Below are positions 44,859 through 53,764 of a stretch of DNA of 64,000 nucleotides, in pieces (position 1 is the first letter of the stretch; every line of letters begins with the position of its first letter). The notes beneath the pieces are model-generated. The model was not told where the DNA came from. It saw only the letters and a program-made list of their open reading frames with translations, and did no database searches. The DNA comes from Eubacterium multiforme (GTDB lineage Bacteria; Bacillota; Clostridia; Clostridiales; Clostridiaceae): NCBI RefSeq assembly GCF_030813415.1, contig NZ_JAUSUF010000001.1:372001-436000 (forward strand), read 5' to 3'. The translations under genes and the position numbers were made by a program.

Positions 44859-45447
44859 TTTTTCTCTCCCTTCCTTTTTCTTTGCAAATATTAATAAAAT
44901 TATTAAGAAGTGTATGTCCTTCTTCTGTAAGTACTGCCTCTGGATGATATTGAACACCATATATAGGTAAAGATTTATGTTCAATTCCCATAATAACTCC
45001 ATCTTCTGTTATTGCAGTAATCTCTAATTCAGAAGGGAAGTTTTCCTTTTCTATAATTAAAGAATGATATCTTGTAACCTTTATTTCCTTTGGAATACCT
45101 TTGAATATTCCCTTTCCATTATTTAAAACCTTAGATATTTTTCCATGCATAGGTCTTATACCCTTTACTATATTACCTCCAAAGTATTCCCCTATACTTT
45201 GATGTCCAAGGCATATTCCTAAAATAGGTGTTTTTTCTTTAAATTCTTCTATTATTTTCAAAACTTCTCCAGCTTCCTTAGGACTTTTAGGTCCTGGTGA
45301 TATAACAATTCCATCTGGATTAATATTATTTATTATGTCACTATTTACTTCATCATTTCTAAAAACTTTTACTTCTTCATCTAATTCATTAAAATATCTA
45401 ACTAAATTGTAAACAAATGAATCATAATTATCTATCATTACTAACAT
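44848..45447 (-). CDS. pabA: Aminodeoxychorismate synthase component II (glutamine amidotransferase)
   Basis: A 199-residue class I glutamine amidotransferase. The nucleophile is in ILGICLGHQSIGEYFGG and the His-Glu pair is in VQYHPEAVLTEEGH. IDNYDSFVYNLVRYF at the N-terminus and VISPGPKSPKEAG are typical of PabA/TrpG. The start is the ATG at 45447, where GGGGGAT is positioned as binding site. It is the first gene of the pab/fol operon. A shared PabA/TrpG role is possible in principle, but the operon supports the folate role. Confidence 0.94.
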   Translation of the reverse strand: MLVMIDNYDSFVYNLVRYFNELDEEVKVFRNDEVNSDIINNINPDGIVISPGPKSPKEAGEVLKIIEEFKEKTPILGICLGHQSIGEYFGGNIVKGIRPMHGKISKVLNNGKGIFKGIPKEIKVTRYHSLIIEKENFPSELEITAITEDGVIMGIEHKSLPIYGVQYHPEAVLTEEGHTLLNNFINICKEKGRERKNEI

Positions 45448-45567
45448 AATATCCCCCACTTCTATTCATTTATCTTATCTTGTGCTAAAATACTTATAAT
45501 ATTTAAATTATAGCATAGCTTTTTATCTTAAAAAAATAAATAAGCTTAAGAAAGGAGTTTAAATTAT

Positions 45568-46401
45568 ATGCCAAAAGTTGATTTTCATGTACACACAAAT
45601 AAATCTGATGGATTACTTAGTCCAAAAGAAGTTGTTGACAGAGCATATAAAAATGGAGTAGAAATACTTGCAATAACAGACCACGACACTATAAATGGTC
45701 TTTCAGAAGCAATAGATGAAGCAAAAGTTAAAAATATAAAATTAATTCCTGGAATAGAATTTTCATGTAACTATAACAATGAAAGTATCCACTTATTAGG
45801 ATTTTTCAAAGATGACAGTTATAAATCAGAAAATTTTATTGAAATATTAAATAATATACAAGAAAAAAGAATATTAAGAGCAAAAAAAATGATAGAAAAA
45901 TTATCTGATGAATTTAATATAAATATAAATTTTGAAGATGTTTTAAAACATGGTAAAAATGTAGTTGCAAGACCTCATATTGCAAAGGCAATAATAGATG
46001 CAGGTTATTCTTACACTCATGATTATATTTTTGATAATTTCATTGGTAAAGATAAACCAGCTTATGTACCAACTAACAAAATAACTATTGAAGAAGGTAT
46101 AGAAGTTCTTCATAAATTTAATGCTCTTGTATTTTTAGCTCATCCTGTATTAATTAAAAATTCTTCTTTAGAAGATTTTTTAAAATTTAATTTAGATGGA
46201 ATTGAAGCAGTATACTTTTTAAATTCAAAAGAAGATGAAAAATATCTATTAGATTTTGCAAAGAAACATAATCTTTTAGTTTCTGCTGGCTCTGATTGTC
46301 ATGGTGATTTTAAAAATGATAAACGTCATGGTGATATAGGAGATATGCCTTTAAAAGATGAATATTTAAGTAAACTACTAGAAAATTTAAATATGAAATA
46401 A
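45568..46401 (+). CDS. PHP-domain phosphoesterase (TrpH/YciV type)
   Basis: A 277-residue metal-dependent phosphoesterase of the polymerase and histidinol phosphatase family. Metal motifs are VDFHVHTNKSDG, ITDHDTINGL, PGIEFSCNY, ARPHIAKAI, LAHPVL and GSDCHGD. E. coli relatives are 5'-3' exoribonuclease / 3',5'-nucleotide phosphatases (RNase AM), so a nucleotide or short-RNA substrate is likely. It is divergent from pabA and monocistronic, with AAGGAG before the ATG. Confidence 0.9.
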   Translation: MPKVDFHVHTNKSDGLLSPKEVVDRAYKNGVEILAITDHDTINGLSEAIDEAKVKNIKLIPGIEFSCNYNNESIHLLGFFKDDSYKSENFIEILNNIQEKRILRAKKMIEKLSDEFNININFEDVLKHGKNVVARPHIAKAIIDAGYSYTHDYIFDNFIGKDKPAYVPTNKITIEEGIEVLHKFNALVFLAHPVLIKNSSLEDFLKFNLDGIEAVYFLNSKEDEKYLLDFAKKHNLLVSAGSDCHGDFKNDKRHGDIGDMPLKDEYLSKLLENLNMK

Positions 46402-46407
46402 AATAAG

Positions 46408-46445
46408 TGCCTATTCTACTTTAATTATAAATGTAGAATAGGCAC
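46408..46445 (+). terminator. Terminator after PHP-domain gene
   Basis: A perfect 13-bp stem (gtgcctattctac and complement) is followed by CTTTATTT. Confidence 0.85.
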
Positions 46446-46471
46446 CTTTATTTAATAAAGAGGTGTCACTT

Positions 46472-46690
46472 TTATTTATCGCATTTATTTTTATCATCAA
46501 TATACCATTTGCAATCAGTTGTTGGATTACTTAATATACCTGCCATTACTAAAATGGAAAGTATAGAACTTGTTATTTCTTGATAATTATCTGGTAAAAC
46601 ATCAAATCCAAATGCATGTAAAATCATTGGAATTAATGCTGCAATAGATACCCATAGTCCATAATTTTTAAAACGGGATTTATCAATCAT
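46472..46690 (-). CDS. Lone phage-type holin-like protein
   Basis: A 72-residue protein resembling the phi LC3/LL-H phage holin family: short basic start (MIDKSRFKNYGLWVSIAALI), a first hydrophobic segment, a short extracellular loop (GFDVLPDNYQEI), a second segment (ILSILVMAGIL) and the conserved NPTTDCKWYIDDKN tail. Holins make membrane lesions that let endolysins reach the wall. No endolysin or other phage gene is adjacent, so it is either a prophage remnant or a host-adopted export holin. GGGGGAAA precedes the start. Confidence 0.8.
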   Translation of the reverse strand: MIDKSRFKNYGLWVSIAALIPMILHAFGFDVLPDNYQEITSSILSILVMAGILSNPTTDCKWYIDDKNKCDK

Positions 46691-46754
46691 ATACTTTCCC
46701 CCTTTGTATTATTAATATATGTAAATATATTTGTTAAGTTACAAAAGGGCAAAA

Positions 46755-46796
46755 AAAAAAATAGTCTACCCTATAAAATAAGGTAAACTATTTTTT
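46755..46796 (-). terminator. Terminator after M18 aminopeptidase gene
   Basis: aaaatagtctacc and ggtaaactatttt form an imperfect stem, with a ten-T run following on the minus strand. Confidence 0.85.
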
Positions 46797-46800
46797 ATTT

Positions 46801-48180
46801 TTATGCTTCTTTTAAGAAAGCAACATATCCATTTTTAGTTTCAAATACATCAACCTTTGATGCAACTTCCCATGGAGCATGCATATTTTGAAGAGCAACT
46901 CCACAATCAATTACTTCCATATTATATTGTGCTAATATATAAGCGATTGTTCCACCGCCTCCTTGGTCAACTTTACCAAGTTCAGCTGTTTGGAAGGATA
47001 CATCGTGTTTTTCCATCATAGCTCTAAGTTCTGCAATGTATTCAGCATTTGCATCATTACAGCCACCTTTTCCTCTAGCACCAGTATATTTATTAAATAC
47101 AATTCCTTTTCCAAAGAAAGCAGTATTTTTCTTTTCCATTACTGATGGATAATTTGGATCAAAGGCTGCACTAACATCAGATGAAAGCATCTTTGAGTTA
47201 GTTAAGCATCTTCTTAATTTTATTTCTGAATAATCTCCTGCTCTATCCATAACTTCAGCTACTACATTTTCAAAGAATTTTGACTGCATTCCAGTAGCTC
47301 CTATACTTCCAACTTCTTCTTTATCAACAAGTAAGCATACACAAGTTTTATCCTTTGCTTCCTTAATTTCTGTTAAAGCTAGTAATGAAGTATAAGCACA
47401 AACTCTATCATCTTGACCATATCCCATGATCATACTTCTATCTAATCCATAATCTCTTGCTTTTCCTGCTGGTACAACTTCTATTTCTGCTGATAAGAAG
47501 TCATCTTCTTCGAAATCATATTTTTCCTTTAATATTCTAAGAATGTTTGCCTTAACAGCATCTTTTTCTTCATCCTTTAAAGGTATGCTTCCAATTAGAA
47601 CATTTAAGTCTTCTCCTTCAACTACTTTTCCAGCCTTTTTGTCCATTTGATCTGCTGCAAGATGAATTAAAAGGTCAGATATTCCAACTACTGGATCACT
47701 TTCATCTTCTCCAACAACTACATTTACTTTTGTTCCATCCTTTTTAACTACAACACCATGTAAAGCAAGTGGAAGAGTAACCCATTGATATTTCTTTATT
47801 CCACCATAATAGTGAGTGTCTAAAAAAGCTAAATCAGTATCTTCATATAATGGATTTTGTTTTAAATCTAGTCTTGGTGAATCAATGTGAGCTCCTAAAA
47901 TTTTAAGACCTTTTTCCATTTTTTCTTTACCAATTACAAATAATGCTAGTCCTTTTCCCATATTATTTGCATAAACCTTATCACCAGGCTTTAAAGTTTC
48001 ATTAGAATTTATTACATCTTCTAAATTTTTGAATCCATGTTTTTCTGCAATCTTAATTGACTCTACAACACATTCTCTTTCTGTCTTACATTCTGAAATA
48101 AATTTCTTATAGCCTTCGTTGAAATTAAATATTTCTTGAATTCCTTTTTCATCATACTTTTCCCAAGCATTTTTTGACAT
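46801..48180 (-). CDS. M18 family metalloaminopeptidase
   Basis: A 459-residue cytosolic dinuclear zinc peptidase related to aspartyl aminopeptidase. Metal ligands are visible in LGAHIDSPRLDLKQNP (His), MGYGQDDRVCAYTSLL (bridging Asp), LLVDKEEVGSIGATG (Glu pair) and SSDVSAAFDPNYP (Asp). A late His lies in LQNMHAPWEVASK. The family trims acidic or neutral N-terminal residues. It is monocistronic, downstream of hprK. Confidence 0.93.
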   Translation of the reverse strand: MSKNAWEKYDEKGIQEIFNFNEGYKKFISECKTERECVVESIKIAEKHGFKNLEDVINSNETLKPGDKVYANNMGKGLALFVIGKEKMEKGLKILGAHIDSPRLDLKQNPLYEDTDLAFLDTHYYGGIKKYQWVTLPLALHGVVVKKDGTKVNVVVGEDESDPVVGISDLLIHLAADQMDKKAGKVVEGEDLNVLIGSIPLKDEEKDAVKANILRILKEKYDFEEDDFLSAEIEVVPAGKARDYGLDRSMIMGYGQDDRVCAYTSLLALTEIKEAKDKTCVCLLVDKEEVGSIGATGMQSKFFENVVAEVMDRAGDYSEIKLRRCLTNSKMLSSDVSAAFDPNYPSVMEKKNTAFFGKGIVFNKYTGARGKGGCNDANAEYIAELRAMMEKHDVSFQTAELGKVDQGGGGTIAYILAQYNMEVIDCGVALQNMHAPWEVASKVDVFETKNGYVAFLKEA

Positions 48181-48247
48181 ATGAAATTCCTCCCTTTTGT
48201 TATTTATATTATTATTATTATCTTTTGTTATAATAATAATTACTTTT

Positions 48248-49159
48248 TTAATTATCGCTTATTTGATTTATTCTGTTTTCTATAATATCAACTGGTGTTT
48301 CTTTAGACATAAGTGAATATCTAAAGTTTACTGCAGCCGCCTCAATAATTACTGCAATATTTCTACCAGGTCTTATAGGAACAGTTAGTTTTCTAACTGG
48401 AACGCCTAAAACATCCATATACTCATAGTTTGTTCCTAACCTATCATAGTCCCCTTCGCTTTTCCAATGTTCGAAATGCATTACAAGTTTAATATCTTTT
48501 TCTTGTAGTACTGAACTTAAACCATATAATGCAGAAACATCGATTATTCCAATACCTCTAACTTCAAGCATTCCAATAGTTATTCTAGGTGATGAACCAA
48601 TAAGTTCACCATCTATTTCTTTTATATCAACAGCATCATCAGTTACTAATCTATGTCCTCTTTTTATAAGTTCAAGGGCAACTTCACTTTTACCGATTCC
48701 ACTTTCTCCTGTTATTAATATACCTATTCCATAAACATCCACTAGCACTCCATGAAGTCTAGTTTCTGGTGCTAATTTATCTGCCATGTAAATAGTTAAT
48801 TTACTAATAAAATTTGTAGTAACCATGTTACTTCTTAAAACCCAAATATTTTGTTTTTCAGCATATTTTATTAGTTCTTCATGAGGTACAAGATCTCTTG
48901 TTACTATTACACACTTCATATTAAAGCTAAAGAATTTTTTAAGTCTCTTTCTTCTTAGTTCAACTTGCATATCATCTAAGAAACTCCATTCAGCCTTTCC
49001 TATAACTTGTATTCTTTCAGGTGTAAAGTAATTATAAAATCCAGATAGTTGCAGTCCAGGTCTATTGATATCGCTTACATTTATTTTTTCACCTTCAACG
49101 CCTTCTACTAATATTTCTAAGTCGAAGTCTTTAATTAATTTTTCAACTGTTACTGCCAT
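48248..49159 (-). CDS. hprK: HPr kinase/phosphorylase
   Basis: A 303-residue bifunctional enzyme that phosphorylates HPr on Ser46 (kinase) and removes the phosphate (phosphorylase), setting CcpA-dependent carbon control. The P-loop is ITGESGIGKSEVALEL (151-158 core). HRLVTDDAVDIKEI and the C-terminal capping region LTVPIRPGRNIAVIIEAAAV follow. The N-terminal third is the usual HPr kinase N domain. It lies 14 bp after the DUF896 gene and probably shares its transcript. It matches the ptsG gene in this window functionally. Confidence 0.96.
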   Translation of the reverse strand: MAVTVEKLIKDFDLEILVEGVEGEKINVSDINRPGLQLSGFYNYFTPERIQVIGKAEWSFLDDMQVELRRKRLKKFFSFNMKCVIVTRDLVPHEELIKYAEKQNIWVLRSNMVTTNFISKLTIYMADKLAPETRLHGVLVDVYGIGILITGESGIGKSEVALELIKRGHRLVTDDAVDIKEIDGELIGSSPRITIGMLEVRGIGIIDVSALYGLSSVLQEKDIKLVMHFEHWKSEGDYDRLGTNYEYMDVLGVPVRKLTVPIRPGRNIAVIIEAAAVNFRYSLMSKETPVDIIENRINQISDN

Positions 49160-49173
49160 ACACTATCCACCCT

Positions 49174-49368
49174 TTATTTCTTTTTCTTAAGCTCTATTCC
49201 TTCAAGTTGAGCTCTAAAATTTCTTTTTACACTATCTATATATCTTTGTCTTAATTTTTTTTGTAATTCTTTTTCTTCTTCTGTTAATCCCTCTTCTTTA
49301 CTCTTTTTATATAATTCATTTATTTTAGCTGTTACTTCATCTATGTTCATCTTATCTATGTTATTCAT
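49174..49368 (-). CDS. DUF896 (YnzC-type) small protein
   Basis: A 64-residue helical protein with the DUF896 pattern: DKMNIDEVTAKINELYKKSK, EGLTEEEKELQKKLRQRYID and SVKRNFRAQLEGIE. Bacillus relatives (YnzC) are small two-helix cytosolic proteins; one is in the SOS regulon. It precedes hprK by 14 bp. No function beyond this can be read. Confidence 0.9.
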   Translation of the reverse strand: MNNIDKMNIDEVTAKINELYKKSKEEGLTEEEKELQKKLRQRYIDSVKRNFRAQLEGIELKKKK

Positions 49369-49568
49369 ATAATACTCCTTACAAAATCAATATTTTTTAG
49401 TCTTTATATTTATTTTACTAATATTTTTATACATAATCAACTTTTATCACCAATGATTTTAACTTTTAAACAGCTTATTTACAATTATTACTTTAATAAT
49501 ACAATTTAACTTAACAAATATCCTTCTATTAAATTTAGCTGCTTAATTTATTTAATCTTTGTAAAAAA
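49369..49568. other. AT-rich spacer between DUF896 gene and 6S RNA
   Basis: No ORF and no strong hairpin is seen apart from the 6S terminator at its end. It includes the promoter region of the DUF896-hprK transcript. Confidence 0.6.
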
Positions 49569-49592
49569 AAATACCTCTACTACAGAGGTATT
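49569..49592 (-). terminator. Terminator of 6S RNA
   Basis: atacctct (49571-49578) and agaggtat (49584-49591) are followed by a nine-T run on the minus strand. Confidence 0.85.
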
Positions 49593-49602
49593 AATTCTAC
49601 AA

Positions 49603-49804
49603 AATATATCATCCCAACATGCCGTTTGCTTATATATTCAAGACCTGCGCCTCGCAGGTGGGTTTCACTCATATTATATCTGCCATCTTCCGTCATAATG
49701 AAAGCAAAAGCCTTGAAGCCCGACATTACTAATAATGTTGCAAATCCCGTTTATCATATGTAGGTTGAACATGATAAGCTTGGCGAACATCTCAGGAATG
49801 CTAT
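49603..49804 (-). ncRNA. ssrS: 6S RNA
   Basis: An RNA of about 200 nt on the minus strand that binds sigma-A RNA polymerase by imitating an open promoter. The 5' side contains CCTGAGATGTTCGCCAAGC, very like the E. coli 6S 5' side, and the 3' side has CGGCATGTTGGGATGATAT, which pairs with the 5' end to close the long rod. Central palindromic stretches (CACCTGCGAGGCGCAGGT and the CAACATTATTAGTAATG region) fit the bubble-flanking helices. A good promoter and a terminator frame it. Ends are approximate (within about 5 nt). Confidence 0.85.
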
Positions 49805-49810
49805 GACTTT

Positions 49811-49838
49811 ATTATAACACATTTTTTTATCATTTCAA
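49811..49838 (-). promoter_or_regulatory. Promoter of 6S RNA
   Basis: On the minus strand TTGAAA (49833-49838), a 16-bp spacer and TATAAT (49811-49816) give a start near 49804. Confidence 0.75.
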
Positions 49839-49872
49839 GTTTTTCTTAAAACTCTGAAACTCTAATAATTAT

Positions 49873-50268
49873 CTATAAGTAATCGTTTAACATATCTTCT
49901 AATGGTAAATCGCAATCTTCTGTACAAAATGCTGCAACAAATTTAATATAGTCAGTATTATTTCCATCTATATTTAACTCATGAGCCATTCCTTCAATTT
50001 CAAGTTCATCACTTATATCTTCAATAATATTTTCAATATTATCTTTAGCTATATCTAAAAGATATGGTATGTACCAGTCCTTTTTCCATTCTTCACTTTC
50101 TTTTTCTGTATCACTTTCTTCATTTGCATAAGATTCTGCAGCTTTAAGCTCATCTCTATCAAAATCATAGAAAAATTCTAGTACTACTTTATCATCATCT
50201 ACTAAAATTTCTTCAATTTCTGTTAATCCATTTTCTTCTAACATTTCAATAATATCAAAAGCTTTCAT
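49873..50268 (-). CDS. Acidic protein of unknown function
   Basis: A 131-residue, strongly acidic, cytosolic protein. It begins MKAFDIIEMLEENGLTEIEE, and its middle is Glu/Asp/Ser/Lys-rich (ESDTEKESEEWKKDWYIPYL). No membrane segment, known motif or family was recognised. It starts 17 bp after the DUF1292 gene and is probably translated from the same message. The 6S RNA promoter lies just beyond its stop. Confidence 0.75.
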   Translation of the reverse strand: MKAFDIIEMLEENGLTEIEEILVDDDKVVLEFFYDFDRDELKAAESYANEESDTEKESEEWKKDWYIPYLLDIAKDNIENIIEDISDELEIEGMAHELNIDGNNTDYIKFVAAFCTEDCDLPLEDMLNDYL

Positions 50269-50285
50269 TTCTCATTACTCTCCTT

Positions 50286-50528
50286 TTAGTATATAAGCTT
50301 ACTGTATTCTTTTTTTACTGCTAAAAATTCTTTGTCATCTTCAACAAGATTTAGCTCTTCTTTGTCATCTACTTTATCTATTCTAAAGACAAATATGTCT
50401 TCTGCATCCTCATCAACAGGTGTTAATAATAAATATTCCTTCTTTTCAAGAAATATTCTTGCAACAGCCTCAAAATCCACTTTATTTCCATTTTCATCTT
50501 TAAAAGACATTATCTCTTTTTCTTCCAT
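50286..50528 (-). CDS. DUF1292 (YrzB-type) protein
   Basis: An 80-residue acidic protein with the DUF1292 pattern: [39 protein letters not shown] and [11 protein letters not shown]. The start is the ATG at 50528 behind AGGAGG; the frame is open a little further. In many Firmicutes the gene sits with ruvX/mltG, which is not the case here. It precedes the acidic unknown protein by 17 bp. Function is unknown. Confidence 0.88.
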   Translation of the reverse strand: MEEKEIMSFKDENGNKVDFEAVARIFLEKKEYLLLTPVDEDAEDIFVFRIDKVDDKEELNLVEDDKEFLAVKKEYSKLIY

Positions 50529-50613
50529 GTGTTTAATTCCTCCTAACATTTTTATGTTCTTATTATAATTATAATTACTTATAAATACAAACCTAATATA
50601 GGTAATTTTAAAA

Positions 50614-50654
50614 AAAGACTACCTAAAAATCCATAAAATTTTTAAATAGTCTTT
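50614..50654 (-). terminator. Terminator after helD
   Basis: aaagact (50614-50620) and agtcttt (50648-50654) flank an inner aaaat/atttt pairing; a seven-T run follows on the minus strand. Confidence 0.75.
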
Positions 50655-50721
50655 AAAAGCATGTTGTTTTTTTATAATTAGCTCTCTATAAAATAATTCT
50701 ATATTAATAAATATTTTAAAT

Positions 50722-53013
50722 TTAATTTTTAATTAGAGAAGTTATCTTATCTAAAGCTATAATATATTCAGTGTGAAGAGCTCTTGTAAGAGATACATAT
50801 AAAAGTCTTTGATCTAATATACTCTCTTCCTTATAATCCTCTTTACTTGGATTATAAATTATACTACAGTCAAATTCTAATCCCTTTGTTAAATATGATG
50901 GAATTATTATGTTATCTCCCTTTGCTTCCTTTTCTTTTCCTTTTATTCTTTGGAATTTATATTTACATTTTCTTCTTAATAGCTTTTCTAATTTTTCTGC
51001 TTCCTTAGAATCCTTTGTTATTAAAGCTATACTATTTTTACCTGATGAAATGACTTTATCAATTATATTTTCCACTGTCTGTATTACTTCTTTTTCCTCT
51101 TTTAAGTTTATTATTTCTGGTTTTGCTCCATGCCTTAAAACAGGTTTTGCATCTTTAAGTCCAAGATTTTGAGCATCTAATGCACCCTTTGCAAAATCTA
51201 TAATTTCAACAGTTGAACGGTAACTTTGAGTTAAACTTATAAATGTTGCCTTATCCTTAAATAGCCCCTTAGTTATATCTTCCCAAGTTTTAAGTCCTTT
51301 ATAATAATAAATTCCTTGAGCTAAATCTCCAACTAATGTTAAAGAATTTCCCTTGGCCATTTCATTTACTAAATATATTTGAAAAGGACTATAATCTTGT
51401 GCTTCATCTACAACTATATGTTTAAACTTTTCATTATCTTCTATTCCTTCAAGTAAAACTCGAATATATAAAAGTGCTGCTAGATCATCTTCATCTACTA
51501 TTCCTTCTTTATCTCTTCTATTAAATTCATCTTTCATAAATTCTGCAAGAGCTTCTGGAATCTTACCATCTGTAGATATTTCAAACAATTCATCATCATT
51601 ATAAAATCCTCTATATATGTCACTTGGATTTATTCCCCTCCAAGCTTTAAAATAATCATTCATTACAGTTTTAGAATTATTTTTAATAGACTTCTTAATT
51701 TTATCTCTTTCATCATAAAGATTTATAAGTTTTTTTCTTCTATCCTCTGAATCCTCTTCATTAAGTTTTATATCTCGTATTTTACTATCCCATTCTATAT
51801 TTACCTTTTCAAGAACTAATTGAATTTTTTCTTTAAGTTTTAAAGTTAAATATCTTTTTATTTCATCTTTTCTTTTATTTATAGGATATGCCCTTAAATC
51901 TTTTAAATATAATCTCATTATTTCTTTTCTCTTAAATAGAACTTGATTTTCTATTTCTATATCTTTAATTTCTAAAGCTCTTCCTTCAATTAAAGTTATA
52001 TATCTATCAATCATTATTTTAAAAGTTAATGAACCTCTTATTTTTGCTGAATTTATAATTAATTTTCTTTTTAATTCATCTTCCTCTTCCATTATACTTT
52101 TAAGTTTTTCATCTTTATTGTATATTTTTCCTTTAATTTTAGCTTTAGACTTTGCCATTTCTTCAAAAGTACTCTGTTTTACTTCATTAGCTCCAAGACT
52201 TGGTAAAATCTCTGAAATATAGTCTAAAAACAGTTTATTAGGTGCAAGAACTAAAATATCTTCTCCACTCATATTTTCTTTATATCTATATATAAGGTAT
52301 GCAAGTCTATGAAGGGCTATTGTTGTCTTTCCAGATCCTGCTGAACCTTGAACTATTATAGGTAAATTTCTTGGCCATCTTATAATATCATTTTGTTCCT
52401 TCTGAATTGTTGCAACAACTTCTTTAAGTTTCTTACCTCTACTTTCTTCAAGATTAATCTTAAGAAATTCATCAACTAATCCTTGGCCTTCTTCTCCATT
52501 TATCATAAGCTCATTTATACTTTCATCAAAAATTCTTTCAAGTATTCCTTCTTCATCAAATAAAAATTTTCTCTTTAAAGAAAGTTCTCCATCTATAATT
52601 CCAACTGGAGCCTTATAATAGGCTTCTCCCCCTGTTCCACTATAGTAAAGATCTGCAACTGGTGCTCTCCAATCTACTACAACTTCTTCTCCATTTTTAG
52701 AACTATTTATTCCATGTTTTCCAATATAAATATTTTCTATTTCTGCTGACCTTTTCTCCCTAAAATCAACTCTTCCAAAATAAGGACTATTGTATACTTC
52801 TTCATATTTTTGTATATCATTTTTTGCAAGATTCATAGCTTTTTCTATGGATTCTTTTTCAAAATTATATTTTCCCTTTAATTCCTTACTTAACTCTGTA
52901 AACTTATGAGTTACTTGTTCAACATATTTTTGCTTTTCTAAAAGCTCTTCATCTATAAGTTTTCTCTTTTCTTCTAGTATTAATCTTTCTTCATTTAATT
53001 CACTATTACTCAA
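50722..53013 (-). CDS. helD: HelD-like RNA polymerase recycling helicase (UvrD family)
   Basis: A 763-residue superfamily 1 ATPase. An N-terminal coiled coil (1-70) reaches into the RNA polymerase secondary channel in HelD. Walker A is VQGSAGSGKTTIALHRLAYL (around residue 220). VDEAQDYSPFQIYLVNEM is Walker B, followed by LVGDLAQGIY, LTQSYRSTVEIIDFA and LTKGLEFDCSIIY, and the late LLYVSLTRAL. HelD releases stalled polymerase from DNA. The coiled coil and size favour HelD over UvrD/PcrA. It is monocistronic. Confidence 0.92.
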   Translation of the reverse strand: MSNSELNEERLILEEKRKLIDEELLEKQKYVEQVTHKFTELSKELKGKYNFEKESIEKAMNLAKNDIQKYEEVYNSPYFGRVDFREKRSAEIENIYIGKHGINSSKNGEEVVVDWRAPVADLYYSGTGGEAYYKAPVGIIDGELSLKRKFLFDEEGILERIFDESINELMINGEEGQGLVDEFLKINLEESRGKKLKEVVATIQKEQNDIIRWPRNLPIIVQGSAGSGKTTIALHRLAYLIYRYKENMSGEDILVLAPNKLFLDYISEILPSLGANEVKQSTFEEMAKSKAKIKGKIYNKDEKLKSIMEEEDELKRKLIINSAKIRGSLTFKIMIDRYITLIEGRALEIKDIEIENQVLFKRKEIMRLYLKDLRAYPINKRKDEIKRYLTLKLKEKIQLVLEKVNIEWDSKIRDIKLNEEDSEDRRKKLINLYDERDKIKKSIKNNSKTVMNDYFKAWRGINPSDIYRGFYNDDELFEISTDGKIPEALAEFMKDEFNRRDKEGIVDEDDLAALLYIRVLLEGIEDNEKFKHIVVDEAQDYSPFQIYLVNEMAKGNSLTLVGDLAQGIYYYKGLKTWEDITKGLFKDKATFISLTQSYRSTVEIIDFAKGALDAQNLGLKDAKPVLRHGAKPEIINLKEEKEVIQTVENIIDKVISSGKNSIALITKDSKEAEKLEKLLRRKCKYKFQRIKGKEKEAKGDNIIIPSYLTKGLEFDCSIIYNPSKEDYKEESILDQRLLYVSLTRALHTEYIIALDKITSLIKN

Positions 53014-53109
53014 AATAAATACCTCTTAATTTAAAATATTATCTATAAAACATACATTATCTATTATATACTTAAACAGTTCAAGGTATCTAGTCTATTT
53101 ATTTTTTCT

Positions 53110-53628
53110 TTATTCTTTCTGAAAAATTGTATATATTCTCTTATTTCTAACCTTTGCAAAAGCATTTAAAAAGCCATAGCTTATAAAAGCATCTGCCATA
53201 TGATGCAAAAATGCACCTACAAAAGTTACAATTAAAAGCTGAAATAAATCAAATCCAACAAAAGGTATAACAACTAAAGTTTCAAGTCCTGCATGTACAA
53301 TTGATGTTATTGCTGTCATTTTTTTATAAGATTTATATTTTTGTATAATCTTTGCTCCAACATATCCAACTATAATATGAGTTGCTGCTCTAAAAACTAC
53401 AGGAAGTGGCATTCCTGCTATAAGAAAACCTATAGTAGATCCAATTCCTGTAACTACTGCAACCATTGGAGATATCATAATAGATATAAACATTGGCACA
53501 TGAGCTGCTAAAGTTGCACTAAATGGTGGTATATAAATTCTTAAAAAACTAAATTGTATTGGAATTATTATTGCAAGTGCTGTTAAAAGTGATGCGTATA
53601 CCATTTCTCTTGTTTTGTTATTATTCAT
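53110..53628 (-). CDS. ECF transporter S component (NiaX-like)
   Basis: A 172-residue membrane protein with about six segments. The N-terminal REMVYASLLTALAIIIP motif is typical of ECF S components that dock on the shared EcfT, and PPFSATLAAHVPMFISIMIS with AGMPLPVVFRAATHI resembles NiaX niacin S components. The vitamin assignment is tentative. No ECF ATPase or EcfT gene is adjacent, so it is a group II solitary S component. A 26-bp perfect palindrome overlaps its promoter, indicating repressor control. GGGGGAAG precedes the ATG. Confidence 0.82.
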   Translation of the reverse strand: MNNNKTREMVYASLLTALAIIIPIQFSFLRIYIPPFSATLAAHVPMFISIMISPMVAVVTGIGSTIGFLIAGMPLPVVFRAATHIIVGYVGAKIIQKYKSYKKMTAITSIVHAGLETLVVIPFVGFDLFQLLIVTFVGAFLHHMADAFISYGFLNAFAKVRNKRIYTIFQKE

Positions 53629-53647
53629 AAAAATCTTCCCCCTTTTT

Positions 53648-53673
53648 TATATTAGTGTATATACACTAATATA
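53648..53673. promoter_or_regulatory. 26-bp perfect palindrome operator upstream of ECF gene
   Basis: Perfect dyad with half-site tatattagtgtat, covering the likely transcription start. A minus-strand -10 TATAAT lies at 53677-53682, immediately upstream. The position is classic for a repressor such as NiaR, but the protein is not identified. Confidence 0.75.
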
Positions 53674-53710
53674 TTCATTATAAACTACGAGGAAAATTTT
53701 TAAAAGTAAA

Positions 53711-53754
53711 AAAATGAGCTACACATTAATTATTTAATGTAGTAGCTTCATTTT
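53711..53754 (-). terminator. Terminator after CobD-like gene
   Basis: aaaatgagctac and gtagcttcatttt flank an inner acattaa/ttaatgt pairing; a seven-T run follows on the minus strand. Confidence 0.85.
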
Positions 53755-53764
53755 ATAATTTATA

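Noticed and set aside
44859..45002. N-terminal extension of pabB
   Set aside because: The extension overlaps pabA in another frame, and a clear binding site sits before the ATG at 44858.
48181..48247. Terminator between hprK and the M18 aminopeptidase gene
   Set aside because: Only a simple AT repeat able to pair weakly, with no T-run; not convincing.
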